A DNA stretch of 39,341 bases from an uncultured bacterium (lineage in GTDB: Bacteria; Bacillota_I; Bacilli_A; RF39; UBA660): the NCBI GenBank assembly GCA_949288335.1, contig CASEJU010000051.1, forward strand, positions 1 through 39,341, given 5' to 3'. The notes beneath the pieces were generated by a model. It was given only the letters and a program-made list of their open reading frames with translations, did not search any database and was not told the origin of the DNA. A program made the translations under genes and the position numbers. Shown piece after piece: positions 32,683 through 39,341 of the stretch (position 1 is the stretch's first letter; the number at the start of each line of letters is the position of its first letter).

Positions 32683-33721
32683 TTGATATTAAAGGTAATA
32701 TTTCCTCAACATAAAATTTAACTAATTCACAAGTGAACTCACTTATACCATACAAACTTCCAGTATCATAATATCCATCTGCTCTACAACCACCGCCACA
32801 ATATTTAATGTATTTACAATTTTGACATTTTACATCCAAATCCATAACTTTTATATTTGAAAATTCAATCCATTTTTTATTATTTAAAATATCGTTAAAA
32901 CTATCATTTAAAATATTACCATAGACTATATTCATTGAAGGACAAAATGATATATCCCCGTTCGGTCTTACAGTCAATGAACCTTGATATTCGCAAGGTT
33001 TAGATTCAAGTGTATAATACACTTGTTCAAATCCGTTTAAAAAACTTGATCTAAATAATTTGTTTATATCCAATATAAAGTCTGGCCTTTCCTTGATATA
33101 TAATTCAATTAATTTCTTTAATATCTTAAATAGTTTTTTGTGATCTTTATAATTAAATTCATTAATTAATGCATTACCTGAATTAAAAATGAAATCTAAT
33201 CTCCATCGATCAATTTTAATCTTTTTGAATAATTCATACATATTTAATAACTCATCTAAATTATAATTTGTTATCATTGTGTTTATTGTTACTACATATT
33301 CATTATTCAATAAATTTTTTACATTTTCTAATACCTTTTTATAGTCAATATTTCTCAATAATTTATGGGTTTCAAGACCATCTAAACTTATTCTAAACTC
33401 AATTATTAGATCTTTAATGTTATTTAAGCGTTGAATATTTTTTTTATTCAAAAGTAAACCATTAGTTAATATGTGTATTGGATATCTTTTAGAGTATTCT
33501 AAAATTTCAAATATATCATCTCTCATAAACGGCTCACCACCAGAAAAGCCTATATCATTACATCCAATTTCAATACTCTTATCTATAATTTTTTTTACTT
33601 GTTCAGTAGTTAAATCTTTTTTTTGATTATTTAAATATTCTATGTTATAACAATGTTTACAACGTAAATTACATTTATTTGTTAATTCAAAATGCAAAGC
33701 TAAAAATCTATTTTTATCCAT
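32660..33721 (-). CDS. Radical SAM/SPASM peptide-modifying enzyme
   Basis: 353 residues. The radical SAM cluster motif is TNKCNLRCKHC (C17, C21, C24) followed by SGGEPFMRDD and ILTNGLLL. The C-terminal SPASM domain has CEYQGSLTVRPNGDISFCPS, then CQNCKYIKYCGGGCRAD and a final Cys in EFTCEL, enough for two auxiliary Fe-S clusters. The C-term organisation matches peptide-maturing enzymes (PqqE/MftC/AlbA-like group). No N-terminal RiPP recognition element is present. AAGGAGG precedes the ATG, 58 nt after the rel stop, with no clear terminator between. It probably modifies the small peptide encoded downstream. Confidence 0.9.
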   Translation of the reverse strand: MDKNRFLALHFELTNKCNLRCKHCYNIEYLNNQKKDLTTEQVKKIIDKSIEIGCNDIGFSGGEPFMRDDIFEILEYSKRYPIHILTNGLLLNKKNIQRLNNIKDLIIEFRISLDGLETHKLLRNIDYKKVLENVKNLLNNEYVVTINTMITNYNLDELLNMYELFKKIKIDRWRLDFIFNSGNALINEFNYKDHKKLFKILKKLIELYIKERPDFILDINKLFRSSFLNGFEQVYYTLESKPCEYQGSLTVRPNGDISFCPSMNIVYGNILNDSFNDILNNKKWIEFSNIKVMDLDVKCQNCKYIKYCGGGCRADGYYDTGSLYGISEFTCELVKFYVEEILPLISNASNISD

Positions 33722-33779
33722 GTTTTCCTCCTTATTAATTTAATTTAGTTTTTTATAAGAGCTCCCTATAAACTCATTT

Positions 33780-35225
33780 TCATTTTCTATTAAATTCCCT
33801 TATTCTTCTTTTCGCATACGTTGTGACTACTTTATCTTCCCAATCTTCTCTTGGTCCAAATGATAAATCATCTGTTATTATTCTTACTCTATCTTTGTTC
33901 TTAAGTGGTTTATCAACATCTACATACTCATCATTTACAATAGCAGCTACCATGGTGTTTCCTATGTCAGTGTGTATTTTATAAGCAAAATCTATTGGTG
34001 TTGCTCCTACTGGCAACTCAACTATTTCTCCTTTAGTTGTGTATACGTATATTTTGTTTGAAAATAATTCATTTTTTACTTGATAGACAAATTCTTTATT
34101 GTCTCCAAAAACCTTGTCCATTTCAACTAGTGATGTAAAAAACTGATATTTATCTTTTAGTTCTTGTTGCATCACTTCTCTTGCATTTCCCTTTTCAATA
34201 TCCCAATATGTTGATAGTCCAAACGATGCCACTTTATCCATATCAAACGTTCTTATTTGTGTTTGTACTAATCTATCATCTGGTGCAAATACGGTTGTAT
34301 GAAGTGATCTATACATATTTGTTTTTGGATTGCATATAAAGTCTTTAAACTTGCCATTTACCGGATTATATTTACTATGAACAAGTCTTAATGTTTGATA
34401 ACAATTATTAATAGTATCAACCATTACTTTAAGAGCTAACAAATCATGTATGTCAGATATTTTTCCACCTTCATTTAACTTTTTATATATTCCATATATA
34501 TTTTTTGTTCTAACTTTTATTTCATTTGGAATTGCTTCATCATCGAGCATATTTTGTATAGTTTGTAACATTTCTTTTAAGCATGATGCACTTTCTTCTT
34601 CAATTCTTGTTTTCTTTTCCCCAATCTTTTTATACATATCAGGTTTTAAATACCTAAGTGATAAATCCTCTAGTTCTTGTTTTATTCTATAAGTTCCTAT
34701 GTAATATGCCATAGGAACAAATATCTCAAGTGTTTCTAGAGCATTTTCTTTTTGTTTAAACTCACTTTTGAACCCTAACGTTCTCATGTTATGAAGCCTA
34801 TCAGCTAACTTTATTAAAATAATTCTAACATCATTTGTTATACTCGTTATTATTTTTCTTGTGTTAGCTAAATTCTGATCTTGCTTTGATGAAAAGTTCA
34901 TCTTACTTATCTTTGTTACACCATCAACTAAGTTTGCAACATCACTGTTAAAATTCTCTGCAATTTCTTCTTTAGAAATATTAGTATCTTCTAATGTATC
35001 ATGCAAAAGGCCCGCACATACCGTATCTGAATCCGCTCTTAATTCTGCTAATATGTAAGCTACATTTAACGGATGAATTATATAAGGTTCTCCACTTTGC
35101 CTTTGCTGTCCTTGATGAAGTGTGTTTGCTATGCTATATGCTTTTTTTATTTTTTCAACTTCATCTGGGTTGTATGATTTAATAATATCTATTAAATCAT
35201 TAACATCTAAACTTTCTTTACTCAT
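33780..35225 (-). CDS. rel: Rel/SpoT-type alarmone enzyme, short form
   Basis: 481 residues. The HD hydrolase domain is intact (H37, HP at 51-52, HDTLED at 75-80, KLADRLHNMRTL). A synthetase domain (about 235-345; RTKNIYGIYKKL, FKDFICNPKTNMYRSLHT) follows, then a TGS domain (about 385-450) and a stop, so the helical, zinc-finger and ACT regulatory part found in the usual 700-plus-residue enzymes is missing. In the synthetase domain the family's catalytic Glu (EVQIRT) is Gln (Q321, VQTQIRT); further changes are R to K at 266, H to D at 330 and E to S at 334. It is likely a (p)ppGpp hydrolase with weak or no synthesis. Confidence 0.88.
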   Translation of the reverse strand: MSKESLDVNDLIDIIKSYNPDEVEKIKKAYSIANTLHQGQQRQSGEPYIIHPLNVAYILAELRADSDTVCAGLLHDTLEDTNISKEEIAENFNSDVANLVDGVTKISKMNFSSKQDQNLANTRKIITSITNDVRIILIKLADRLHNMRTLGFKSEFKQKENALETLEIFVPMAYYIGTYRIKQELEDLSLRYLKPDMYKKIGEKKTRIEEESASCLKEMLQTIQNMLDDEAIPNEIKVRTKNIYGIYKKLNEGGKISDIHDLLALKVMVDTINNCYQTLRLVHSKYNPVNGKFKDFICNPKTNMYRSLHTTVFAPDDRLVQTQIRTFDMDKVASFGLSTYWDIEKGNAREVMQQELKDKYQFFTSLVEMDKVFGDNKEFVYQVKNELFSNKIYVYTTKGEIVELPVGATPIDFAYKIHTDIGNTMVAAIVNDEYVDVDKPLKNKDRVRIITDDLSFGPREDWEDKVVTTYAKRRIREFNRK

Positions 35226-35246
35226 AAAACACCTCCTTTATATAAC

Positions 35247-35295
35247 AAAAAGGCAGCAACTCATAAGGTCACAGGACCTTGAAAGTTACTGCCTT
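35247..35295 (-). terminator. Terminator/attenuator hairpin in front of rel
   Basis: On the minus strand a 12-bp outer stem (AAGGCAGTAACT with AGTTGCTGCCTT, one U-G), a 3 x 3 internal loop and a 6-bp inner stem (AAGGTC/GACCTT) with a 4-nt loop are followed by TTTTTG. It lies 5 nt after the stop of the leader ORF and about 20 nt before the rel start. No promoter fits between the hairpin and rel, so rel transcription must read through it. Confidence 0.85.
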
Positions 35296-35299
35296 AAAG

Positions 35300-35398
35300 T
35301 TATTTAATTAAGAAGCAGAATAAGCATAAGAAAATTAAGCTAACGAATTTGCTAGCTAAAAATACTTTATTATTAGAAAGCAAGCTTTTATTTCTCAT
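35300..35398 (-). CDS. 32-residue leader peptide upstream of rel
   Basis: An ORF of 32 codons beginning MRNKSLLSNNKVFLASK and continuing as a hydrophobic stretch rich in Leu, Phe and Cys (LIFLCLFCFLIK). AAGGAG lies 8-9 nt before the ATG. The stop codon is 5 nt from the 5' arm of the rel attenuator hairpin. A ribosome finishing or stalling near the end of this ORF would cover that arm and prevent terminator formation. It could also be a small membrane peptide in its own right. Confidence 0.6.
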   Translation of the reverse strand: MRNKSLLSNNKVFLASKFVSLIFLCLFCFLIK

Positions 35399-35428
35399 GC
35401 TACCAACTCCTTAAAATATTTTAAATAT

Positions 35429-35457
35429 AAATTACTCTTTATTTTAAACGATGTCAA
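35429..35457 (-). promoter_or_regulatory. Probable promoter of the rel leader
   Basis: A perfect TTGACA (35452-35457) and a weak TAATTT (35429-35434) are spaced by 17 nt. The -35 is part of a TGTCAA-6 nt-TTGACA inverted repeat (35452-35469) that could also support a divergent plus-strand promoter. Confidence 0.5.
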
Positions 35458-35494
35458 GTATTTTTTGACAATTTTTTCCATTTTTGTATTTTTT

Positions 35495-36073
35495 CTATCT
35501 ATTTACAGTTTCATTCAAAATAATTTCTGCTTTCTTAACAAAATAATTTCCTTTTTCACATGGTAAATCATACTCGTTAAATTCATTTATCATATCTTTT
35601 ATGTCTTCATATTTTTTATTTATGTACTCTGGTTCATCTTCCATTTCTATAAATATATATTTATTATTTACAAGCTGTACTACCAGCTCTGTTTTATCAT
35701 TACAATAAACAAAACATTTATCATAAATCTTAAAAAGTGATTTATAACCAATTGCATTCATAAACTCAAGTGCTTTTTTAGTATCAAAAACCGGACACTT
35801 TATTTTACCTTGCTCTAATATATTAGCATTATCATCATACTTTTTATATTTATATAATAATTCTTTTTCAATTCCAACAATATCTCTTATTAAAATACAC
35901 TTACTTAAAATTTCTAAATTTTTTAAATTTTTAATATTTACTTTACCATCAATTAAATAATCATCGTTTATCTCATATTCTTCTTTAATTATAAAACCTT
36001 TATCTTTTAATATTTTATCTAAAGTTTCATAATCACAAGTTACTTTTACAGTTATTTCTTTTTCTAATTTCAT
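35495..36073 (-). CDS. CYTH-domain (triphosphate tunnel) protein
   Basis: 192 residues. The N-terminal EKEITVKV is the ExExK motif of CYTH proteins (class IV adenylate cyclase / thiamine triphosphatase superfamily). Alternating acidic and basic strand residues follow (ELLYKYKKY, KCFVYCNDKTELVVQLVNN, IFIEMEDEPEY), as expected for an eight-strand tunnel. Likely a hydrolase or cyclase of triphosphate-containing substrates. It is 1 nt downstream of the DUF402 gene and adjacent to the rel unit. In Bacillus the CYTH protein YjbK is also encoded beside an alarmone synthetase, so the association may be meaningful. Confidence 0.75.
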   Translation of the reverse strand: MKLEKEITVKVTCDYETLDKILKDKGFIIKEEYEINDDYLIDGKVNIKNLKNLEILSKCILIRDIVGIEKELLYKYKKYDDNANILEQGKIKCPVFDTKKALEFMNAIGYKSLFKIYDKCFVYCNDKTELVVQLVNNKYIFIEMEDEPEYINKKYEDIKDMINEFNEYDLPCEKGNYFVKKAEIILNETVNR

Positions 36074-36074
36074 A

Positions 36075-36623
36075 TTATAATCCTTTCATATATTTTAAAT
36101 AATCCTTGTTACCTCTTTTAACAAACTTATTATTTCTATTTCTTAACTCATCCATAAGATTTAAAGCAACATTATATGCCATATCAAATTGTTTTTTACT
36201 AATATCCTTATTTTTATATGCATCTATTAATTCCTTTTCATCCGATAACGTTATATAACCACAGCATCCGTTCGCATTCTTAGTATGATATATAACATCC
36301 AAATATAAATCATCATAATAAATATCATCATCTATAATATTTATTTTATCAATAACATCAAAATAGTACTCTAGTATTTTTCCTTTATCATTTATAAACG
36401 CTCTTACGTTATAATTTAAATTAACTGGTGTATATTCTAATACAGCATAATTTTTATCTAATATTGTTACTTTCCTTCCATTAATAAAAGTTGTACACTC
36501 ATCAGCCATTTTTGAAACGTATTTAATGGTAATGTAACTTCTTAACTTTTCATCATAAGTTTTAAATATCTTCTTTTCTTTAACCTCTTTCATATAAACA
36601 TCATTTAATTTTTTTGTTTTCAT
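36075..36623 (-). CDS. DUF402 family protein
   Basis: 182 residues from the ATG at 36623 (AAAGGAATGGTG upstream; the longer frame to 36656 lacks a site). The family pattern is visible: NYNVRAFINDKGKILEYYFD, then YDDLYLDVIYH and DEKELIDAYKN. DUF402 proteins include nucleoside tri- and diphosphatases (Ntdp). The aspartates in YYFDVI, YYDDLYLD are probably metal ligands. It forms a two-gene operon with the CYTH protein; both would act on phosphate-rich nucleotides, but the substrate is not known. Confidence 0.75.
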   Translation of the reverse strand: MKTKKLNDVYMKEVKEKKIFKTYDEKLRSYITIKYVSKMADECTTFINGRKVTILDKNYAVLEYTPVNLNYNVRAFINDKGKILEYYFDVIDKINIIDDDIYYDDLYLDVIYHTKNANGCCGYITLSDEKELIDAYKNKDISKKQFDMAYNVALNLMDELRNRNNKFVKRGNKDYLKYMKGL

Positions 36624-36676
36624 AACAGCACCATTCCTTTTAATAAAGCGTATCATTTATTAATTACTCTTGTCAA

Positions 36677-37453
36677 TTATGAACCCACCGATTGATATTT
36701 TTTCATGCCTAATTTAAATGCTAAAAAGCATGGTATTAAATATATAAACACAATTAATGGTGAAAATGCATAAAGTACATTATTACTTTTACCTATAAAG
36801 TACAAAAGCGGATAATAATTAACAAATGCATAAGGAATAATAAAAGTAAAAAATAATACGAATCCCTTTTTAAATACTCCAATTGGATACTGTGCCATGT
36901 GTTTGCCGCCATCAGTAAATAAGTTTCTTACCTCTAAACCTTGAATGGTTATAAAACAGTAAGACGCCGCAAGCATGAAAATTCCAAAAAAGATTACTAC
37001 CGCACTTATTATCATAAGAATTAAAGTAACAACTTTTAATGGTGTTATAGTAACATCAAGGTTAACTAGTGCAATAACCATTACGATTAAAGCTTGGATA
37101 AGTCTTGATATTTTTATAAAATCAGCATCCGATGACAAAACCTGAATAATTATATTTTTAGGTCTTAATAAAAGCATATCAAAATCACCGGTAATTATTA
37201 GCCTATCAAACTTATCTATACCTCTTGCAAAAGTTTCACAAAAAGCATATCCAAACTGAATTATTGAAAAACAAAGTAAGACTTCATACAAAGTAAATCC
37301 TTTAATGTTATCAAACTTATCAAATAAAGCTAGAATGATAAAATAATATGAGAAGAAAACAATTATTTGTGATAAGAATGCTATTATAAATGATGCCTTA
37401 TACTCTAGCATTGACTTTAAATGCATTGATAATGATTTTACGTATAGCTTCAT
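36677..37453 (-). CDS. ABC-2 type transporter permease (COG3694-like)
   Basis: 258 residues from the ATG at 37453 (AAGGAGG upstream; the longer frame to 37474 overlaps the previous gene). Six transmembrane helices are visible, with FDMLLLRPKN in the cytoplasmic loop, the hallmark of the paired ABC-2 permeases of the COG4586-4587-3694 exporter group. It is the third gene of the operon and pairs with the next permease. The substrate of this exporter group is not established. Confidence 0.83.
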   Translation of the reverse strand: MKLYVKSLSMHLKSMLEYKASFIIAFLSQIIVFFSYYFIILALFDKFDNIKGFTLYEVLLCFSIIQFGYAFCETFARGIDKFDRLIITGDFDMLLLRPKNIIIQVLSSDADFIKISRLIQALIVMVIALVNLDVTITPLKVVTLILMIISAVVIFFGIFMLAASYCFITIQGLEVRNLFTDGGKHMAQYPIGVFKKGFVLFFTFIIPYAFVNYYPLLYFIGKSNNVLYAFSPLIVFIYLIPCFLAFKLGMKKYQSVGS

Positions 37454-37454
37454 G

Positions 37455-38258
37455 TTAACCTCCTTGAATAACAACTTTCTTAAGATTCTTTTTTAGGATA
37501 ATAATTCCAATAAAGGCAATTATCAAAAACCAAATAATCTGAATTAACATTTGGTATAATCCATCACTAATCGATATGTTTCCAGAATATAATCTAAACG
37601 ATAAATCACTTACGTATCTAAACGGAAGTATGTTTGCAATGACTTGTAAAAAGGCCGGGAAAAACGGTATTGGAATGACCCCTCCAGATAATATGTCCGC
37701 AAGTGCCATAAAAATATTTGTTACACCTTTTTCATTTAAAGTACTAAGTGTTAATACGTGATACAAAGTATTAATAGAAGTCATTAAAAGTACTCCAACA
37801 AATAAAGTTATTAAAAACATAATAAAACTTAAAAAGGATGCCGGAAGACTAAGACCATATGGATAAGGAAGTAAAAAGGCAATTATAATTACTGGTAAAA
37901 ACCTTAATGTTGCATTTGACATTCTTTGGGCAATTATTTTAGAAAACCACATAAAATATATCTTTTTAGGTCTTAAAAGTTCGTAAGCAATATTACCATT
38001 TTTTATCATGTTAAAGATTTCATCATCCTTATAAAACATATAAGTAAGGGAAAATAAAGCTTGATTAAGCCAAAGGTAAGATACAAGTTCATTTACTTTC
38101 ATAGGGCCGTTATTCGTACTTGATTCATAAAATGCTAAATAAACCATTATGTAGACAAACCCAAAGAAAAACTGTGTTGCTATTCCTGCTAAAGCTGCTT
38201 TTCGATACTGAAGTTGGGTCATAAACCTAAGTTTAAAATAAGATAAGTAAAACCTCAT
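37455..38258 (-). CDS. ABC-2 type transporter permease (COG4587-like)
   Basis: 267 residues with six membrane helices and the loop GNIAYELLRPKKIYF that corresponds to the RPKN loop of its partner. GGVIPIPFFPAFLQ near residue 195 is typical of this permease class. The start overlaps the ATPase stop by 4 nt (ATGA), indicating coupled translation and a 1:1 complex. An efflux role is inferred from family membership. Confidence 0.85.
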   Translation of the reverse strand: MRFYLSYFKLRFMTQLQYRKAALAGIATQFFFGFVYIMVYLAFYESSTNNGPMKVNELVSYLWLNQALFSLTYMFYKDDEIFNMIKNGNIAYELLRPKKIYFMWFSKIIAQRMSNATLRFLPVIIIAFLLPYPYGLSLPASFLSFIMFLITLFVGVLLMTSINTLYHVLTLSTLNEKGVTNIFMALADILSGGVIPIPFFPAFLQVIANILPFRYVSDLSFRLYSGNISISDGLYQMLIQIIWFLIIAFIGIIILKKNLKKVVIQGG

Positions 38259-39235
38259 ACGTTATACTCCTCATATAATTTAACGATTATGTTATCAATG
38301 TTTTCATTATCTATTTCAACGTCATCAATTGATATGTTTTTAGATATTAAGTTAAGAAAATCAGATATGTTTATTATTTTTGAATCTATCGTAAATTTAT
38401 AACCATCAGTAGTCTTTTCTTTTTTTATGATGCCTTTGTTTTTTATGTTTATCTTATCTTTAGTAGTAACCGTTATGTATTTATTATTATCATACTTATT
38501 TTTAAGTGATTTTAAAGAGCCATCATACAAAACGGTACCCTTACCTATTAAAATAATTCTTTTAGCTAAAGCTTCTATATCAGACATATCATGAGTTGTT
38601 AATATAACCGTTGTTTTCTTTTCTTTGTTTAATTTCTTAATAAAGTCTCTTACTATTTGCTTTGATACCGCATCAAGCCCAATCGTTGGTTCATCTAAAA
38701 ATAATATTTCTGGAGAATGTAGAAGTGATGCCGCAATCTCTAAACGCATTCTTTGTCCTAGACTTAATTGACGCACTGGTACGTTTATAAAATTTTTTAA
38801 GTTTAATTTTTCGATTAGTTCTTGTTTTGTTTTGTTAAACTTCTTTGTTGGGATATCATAAACATCTTTTAATAAATCAAAGGTGTCTTCTGCTGGAATA
38901 TCCCACCAAAGCTGAGAACGCTGTCCAAATACAACTCCTATTTTTTTAACATACTCTTCTCTCTGGTTATACGGAACAAATCCTTTTACTTTACATGTGC
39001 CGCTAGTAGGAACTAAAATTCCACTTAGAATTTTAATCGTAGTAGATTTACCCGCTCCGTTAGGACCAATATAACCTACTATCTCTCCTTTATTAATCTT
39101 AAATGATACGTTTTTTATCGCATCAATTACTTTGTAGTCCCTTTTAAAAAAAGACCTAATGGCATTTTTTAATCCACTAGGCCTTTTGACTACCTTAAAC
39201 TGCTTTGATATGTTATTAACATAGATGAATGACAT
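38255..39235 (-). CDS. ABC transporter ATP-binding protein (COG4586-like)
   Basis: 326 residues: an N-terminal extension with RSFFKRDYK, then Walker A GPNGAGKST, Q-loop GVVFGQRSQLWWD, signature LSLGQRMR, Walker B ILFLDEPTIGLD and the H-loop TTHD. A C-terminal domain of about 80 residues follows. The QRSQLWWD sequence is characteristic of the COG4586 group. It is the first gene of the three-gene exporter operon. GGAAGGTG precedes the ATG. A terminator of the preceding unit lies just upstream. Confidence 0.92.
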   Translation of the reverse strand: MSFIYVNNISKQFKVVKRPSGLKNAIRSFFKRDYKVIDAIKNVSFKINKGEIVGYIGPNGAGKSTTIKILSGILVPTSGTCKVKGFVPYNQREEYVKKIGVVFGQRSQLWWDIPAEDTFDLLKDVYDIPTKKFNKTKQELIEKLNLKNFINVPVRQLSLGQRMRLEIAASLLHSPEILFLDEPTIGLDAVSKQIVRDFIKKLNKEKKTTVILTTHDMSDIEALAKRIILIGKGTVLYDGSLKSLKNKYDNNKYITVTTKDKINIKNKGIIKKEKTTDGYKFTIDSKIINISDFLNLISKNISIDDVEIDNENIDNIIVKLYEEYNV

Positions 39236-39261
39236 TTTTTCACCTTCCTTTCTAACATAGC

Positions 39262-39286
39262 AAAAAAGCCAGATATTTCTATCCAG
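39262..39286 (-). terminator. Terminator of an upstream (off-window) gene
   Basis: CTGGATA-GAAA-TATCTGG (two G-U pairs, GAAA tetraloop) followed by CTTTTTT on the minus strand, 27 bp before the ABC operon start. The rest of the window to 39341 is AT-rich and shows no gene. Confidence 0.6.
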
Positions 39287-39341
39287 TGGGTATAAAATAT
39301 ATAACTTTCTTGCAAAAACGTCACTTAAAATATACTATAAA

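Overview
The window is low-GC chromosomal DNA from an endospore-forming member of the Bacillota. The best fit is an uncultured gut Bacilli lineage such as the RF39-type clades, but that placement is an inference. Evidence: almost every start is preceded by an AGGAGG/GGTGAT-type ribosome binding site. TGA is used as a stop (for example at the end of sigG and of the Rel gene), so the code is the standard bacterial one. Four sporulation proteins are recognisable: SigG, GerE, GerM and SpoIIIAH. Most genes lie on the minus strand and are packed into operons with 1-8 nt overlaps and rho-independent terminators.

Layout. 1-5.6 kb: lspA, a CPBP protease, a DUF5684 membrane protein, a YlmC/YmxH protein, divergent sigG with a small partner gene, and a two-component system. 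5.6-6.2 kb: a 5'-truncated gene remnant and tRNA-Arg(TCT). 6.2-10.6 kb: a sporulation block (gerM, gerE, spoIIIAH) plus two related coiled-coil proteins of unknown function. 10.6-14 kb: a YfhO-type membrane protein and a DUF421 protein. 14.1-15.6 kb: an intact ISL3-family element. 15.6-22.4 kb: a Tad/type IV pilus-like system (TadZ-, TadA-, TadB- and TadC-like proteins and two TadE-like pseudopilins) with membrane-anchored surface proteins on both sides. 22.4-23.8 kb: a degenerate CPBP protein and a stretch holding three tiny reading frames. 23.8-28.5 kb: a phosphodiesterase, an operon of four GNAT acetyltransferases with a cysteine-protease-like protein behind a structured leader RNA, an ORF6N protein and a cytidine deaminase-like protein. 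28.6-30.2 kb: an ISLre2-type element.

30.2-35.4 kb is the most unusual part. It looks like a small ribosomally synthesised, post-translationally modified peptide (RiPP) locus: a radical SAM/SPASM enzyme, a kinase-like gene broken by three one-base homopolymer contractions, and a 34-residue candidate precursor peptide that starts inside the end of the broken gene and is followed by a terminator. It sits between trpS and a short Rel-type alarmone enzyme. The Rel protein has an intact hydrolase site, a glutamine in place of the conserved synthetase glutamate, and no C-terminal regulatory half. Upstream of rel lies a 32-codon leader ORF whose stop is 5 nt from a strong 18-bp terminator hairpin, an arrangement that suggests translation-controlled attenuation.

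35.5-39.3 kb: a CYTH-domain protein and a DUF402 protein form a two-gene unit, followed in the coordinates by a three-gene ABC-2 exporter operon.

Main themes: (i) late sporulation regulation and engulfment functions, (ii) a Tad-like envelope appendage with associated surface proteins, (iii) three separate places where a short leader with a terminator precedes a gene or operon (rel, the GNAT operon, the 22.4 kb CPBP-like gene), and (iv) the candidate RiPP locus. All functional statements rest on motif reading by eye; no database search was run.
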